A stretch of 6,337 nucleotides of DNA from Thermodesulfobacteriaceae bacterium. GTDB lineage: Bacteria > Desulfobacterota > Dissulfuribacteria > Dissulfuribacterales > UBA3076. Made by a program: the position numbers and the translations under genes. Positions 5,879 to 6,337 of this stretch are shown here, piece after piece. Below the pieces are notes generated by a model. It saw nothing but the letters and a program-made list of their open reading frames with translations. It was not told the DNA's origin and made no database searches. Location: NCBI GenBank assembly GCA_012961845.1, contig DTYO01000012.1, positions 1-6,337 of the forward strand. Reading direction: 5' to 3'. Numbering within the stretch: the first letter of the stretch is position 1; every line of letters begins with the position of its first letter.

Positions 5879-6020
5879 TTTTTGTAAGATCCTCTGTTCA
5901 GAAATATTAAGGTTAAAATTCAGGGCGCCTGCTAAAAACAGTTCTTTTGCCCTGTAACAGTGCTTCAATCAAAAAATTATCCTCGAAATATTACTGTTAT
6001 GTCTGCGGTTATTTTTCTCG

Positions 6021-6064
6021 TTCGCCCTGTTCCGAAACAAAATTCCTGATTCTTGGAGGCACCC
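6021..6064 (+). repeat. Dispersed repeat copy D
   Basis: TTCGCC (6021-6026) is followed by the core CTGTTCCGAAACAA (6027-6040) and a tail (6041-6064) reading CCTGATTCTTGGAGG then CACCC. It aligns without gaps to copies A, B and C and has the same orientation in the window, although the neighbouring DUF89 gene is on the minus strand. It lies upstream of that gene, so orientation is not tied to gene direction. This argues against a simple strand-specific leader element. Confidence 0.65.
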
Positions 6065-6169
6065 ATAAAGCTTATCCATGCCATCCGGGATTATTTGTTT
6101 CTTCAAAGATAGAACAATAGCCGATTGATTACAGATGTGAGATGAAAATATTATCCTGGATTATGCAGT

Positions 6170-6337
6170 TCGCAAGTTTGGTGAAGATGCAAAGCATCAA
6201 GGGCTCAGGCATACTTAGGTATTCCAAATCCGTGATAACGCGGCAGATTCAGTAAAATTGCGAGCTCCTTGCCGATTCGACTGCCCAACTTTTCCGGCAG
6301 TTTTGAAAGCACCTTTTAGGTGAATCGGAAAATGTGG
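6170..6337. other. Densely structured non-coding stretch at the right edge
   Basis: No gene is recognisable from 5969 to the window end, but several nested inverted repeats occur. TCGCAAGTTT (6170-6179) pairs 9 of 10 with AAAATTGCGA (6254-6263) and encloses GATGC (6186-6190)/GCATC (6194-6198). CCGATTC (6272-6278) pairs perfectly with GAATCGG (6322-6328) and encloses CTGCC (6281-6285)/GGCAG (6296-6300) and ACCT (6311-6314)/AGGT (6318-6321). The second group would fold as a three-way junction. Candidates are a structured RNA, the end of a mobile element, or another palindromic repeat. The window edge prevents a decision. Bases 6065-6169 show nothing recognisable. Confidence 0.4.

Overview
This 6.3 kb window is bacterial. 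It carries five protein genes, separated by unusually long, hairpin-rich, AT-rich spacers. No rRNA, tRNA, CRISPR array or intact transposase gene is visible. The organism is probably a member of the Desulfobacterota (the former Deltaproteobacteria). That placement is an inference from the HNH protein type, heavy use of AGG/AGA and ATA codons in all genes, and the style of the dispersed palindromic repeats. No marker gene proves it.

Layout from left to right: (1) Bases 1-372 hold a large imperfect palindrome, two copies (A and B) of a dispersed repeat, and an intrinsic terminator just before the first gene. (2) A small HNH endonuclease-like gene lies at 373-666. (3) A fused HisH-HisF gene lies at 818-2392. 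Its HisF half has the sequence layout of the fungal/plant HIS7 enzyme rather than ordinary bacterial HisF. (4) A 530-base spacer at 2393-2924 contains a hairpin and repeat copy C. (5) glgC (2931-4313) and tpx (4306-4821) overlap by 8 bases and look like a two-gene operon. (6) A short convergent spacer at 4822-4996 is full of inverted repeats and has a partial repeat copy (E) on the minus strand. (7) A DUF89/ARMT1-like metal-dependent phosphatase gene lies on the minus strand. (8) The right-hand spacer at 5969-6337 holds repeat copy D and a stretch with several nested inverted repeats that runs to the window edge.

The genes do not form one pathway. HisHF makes imidazole glycerol phosphate and AICAR for histidine and purine metabolism, and no other his gene is nearby. 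GlgC supplies ADP-glucose for glycogen. Tpx detoxifies peroxides. DUF89 proteins are thought to be metabolite-repair phosphatases.

The most notable points are the dispersed repeat, whose four copies align without gaps over 44 bases and lie in every long spacer in the same orientation, and the eukaryote-type HisHF fusion.
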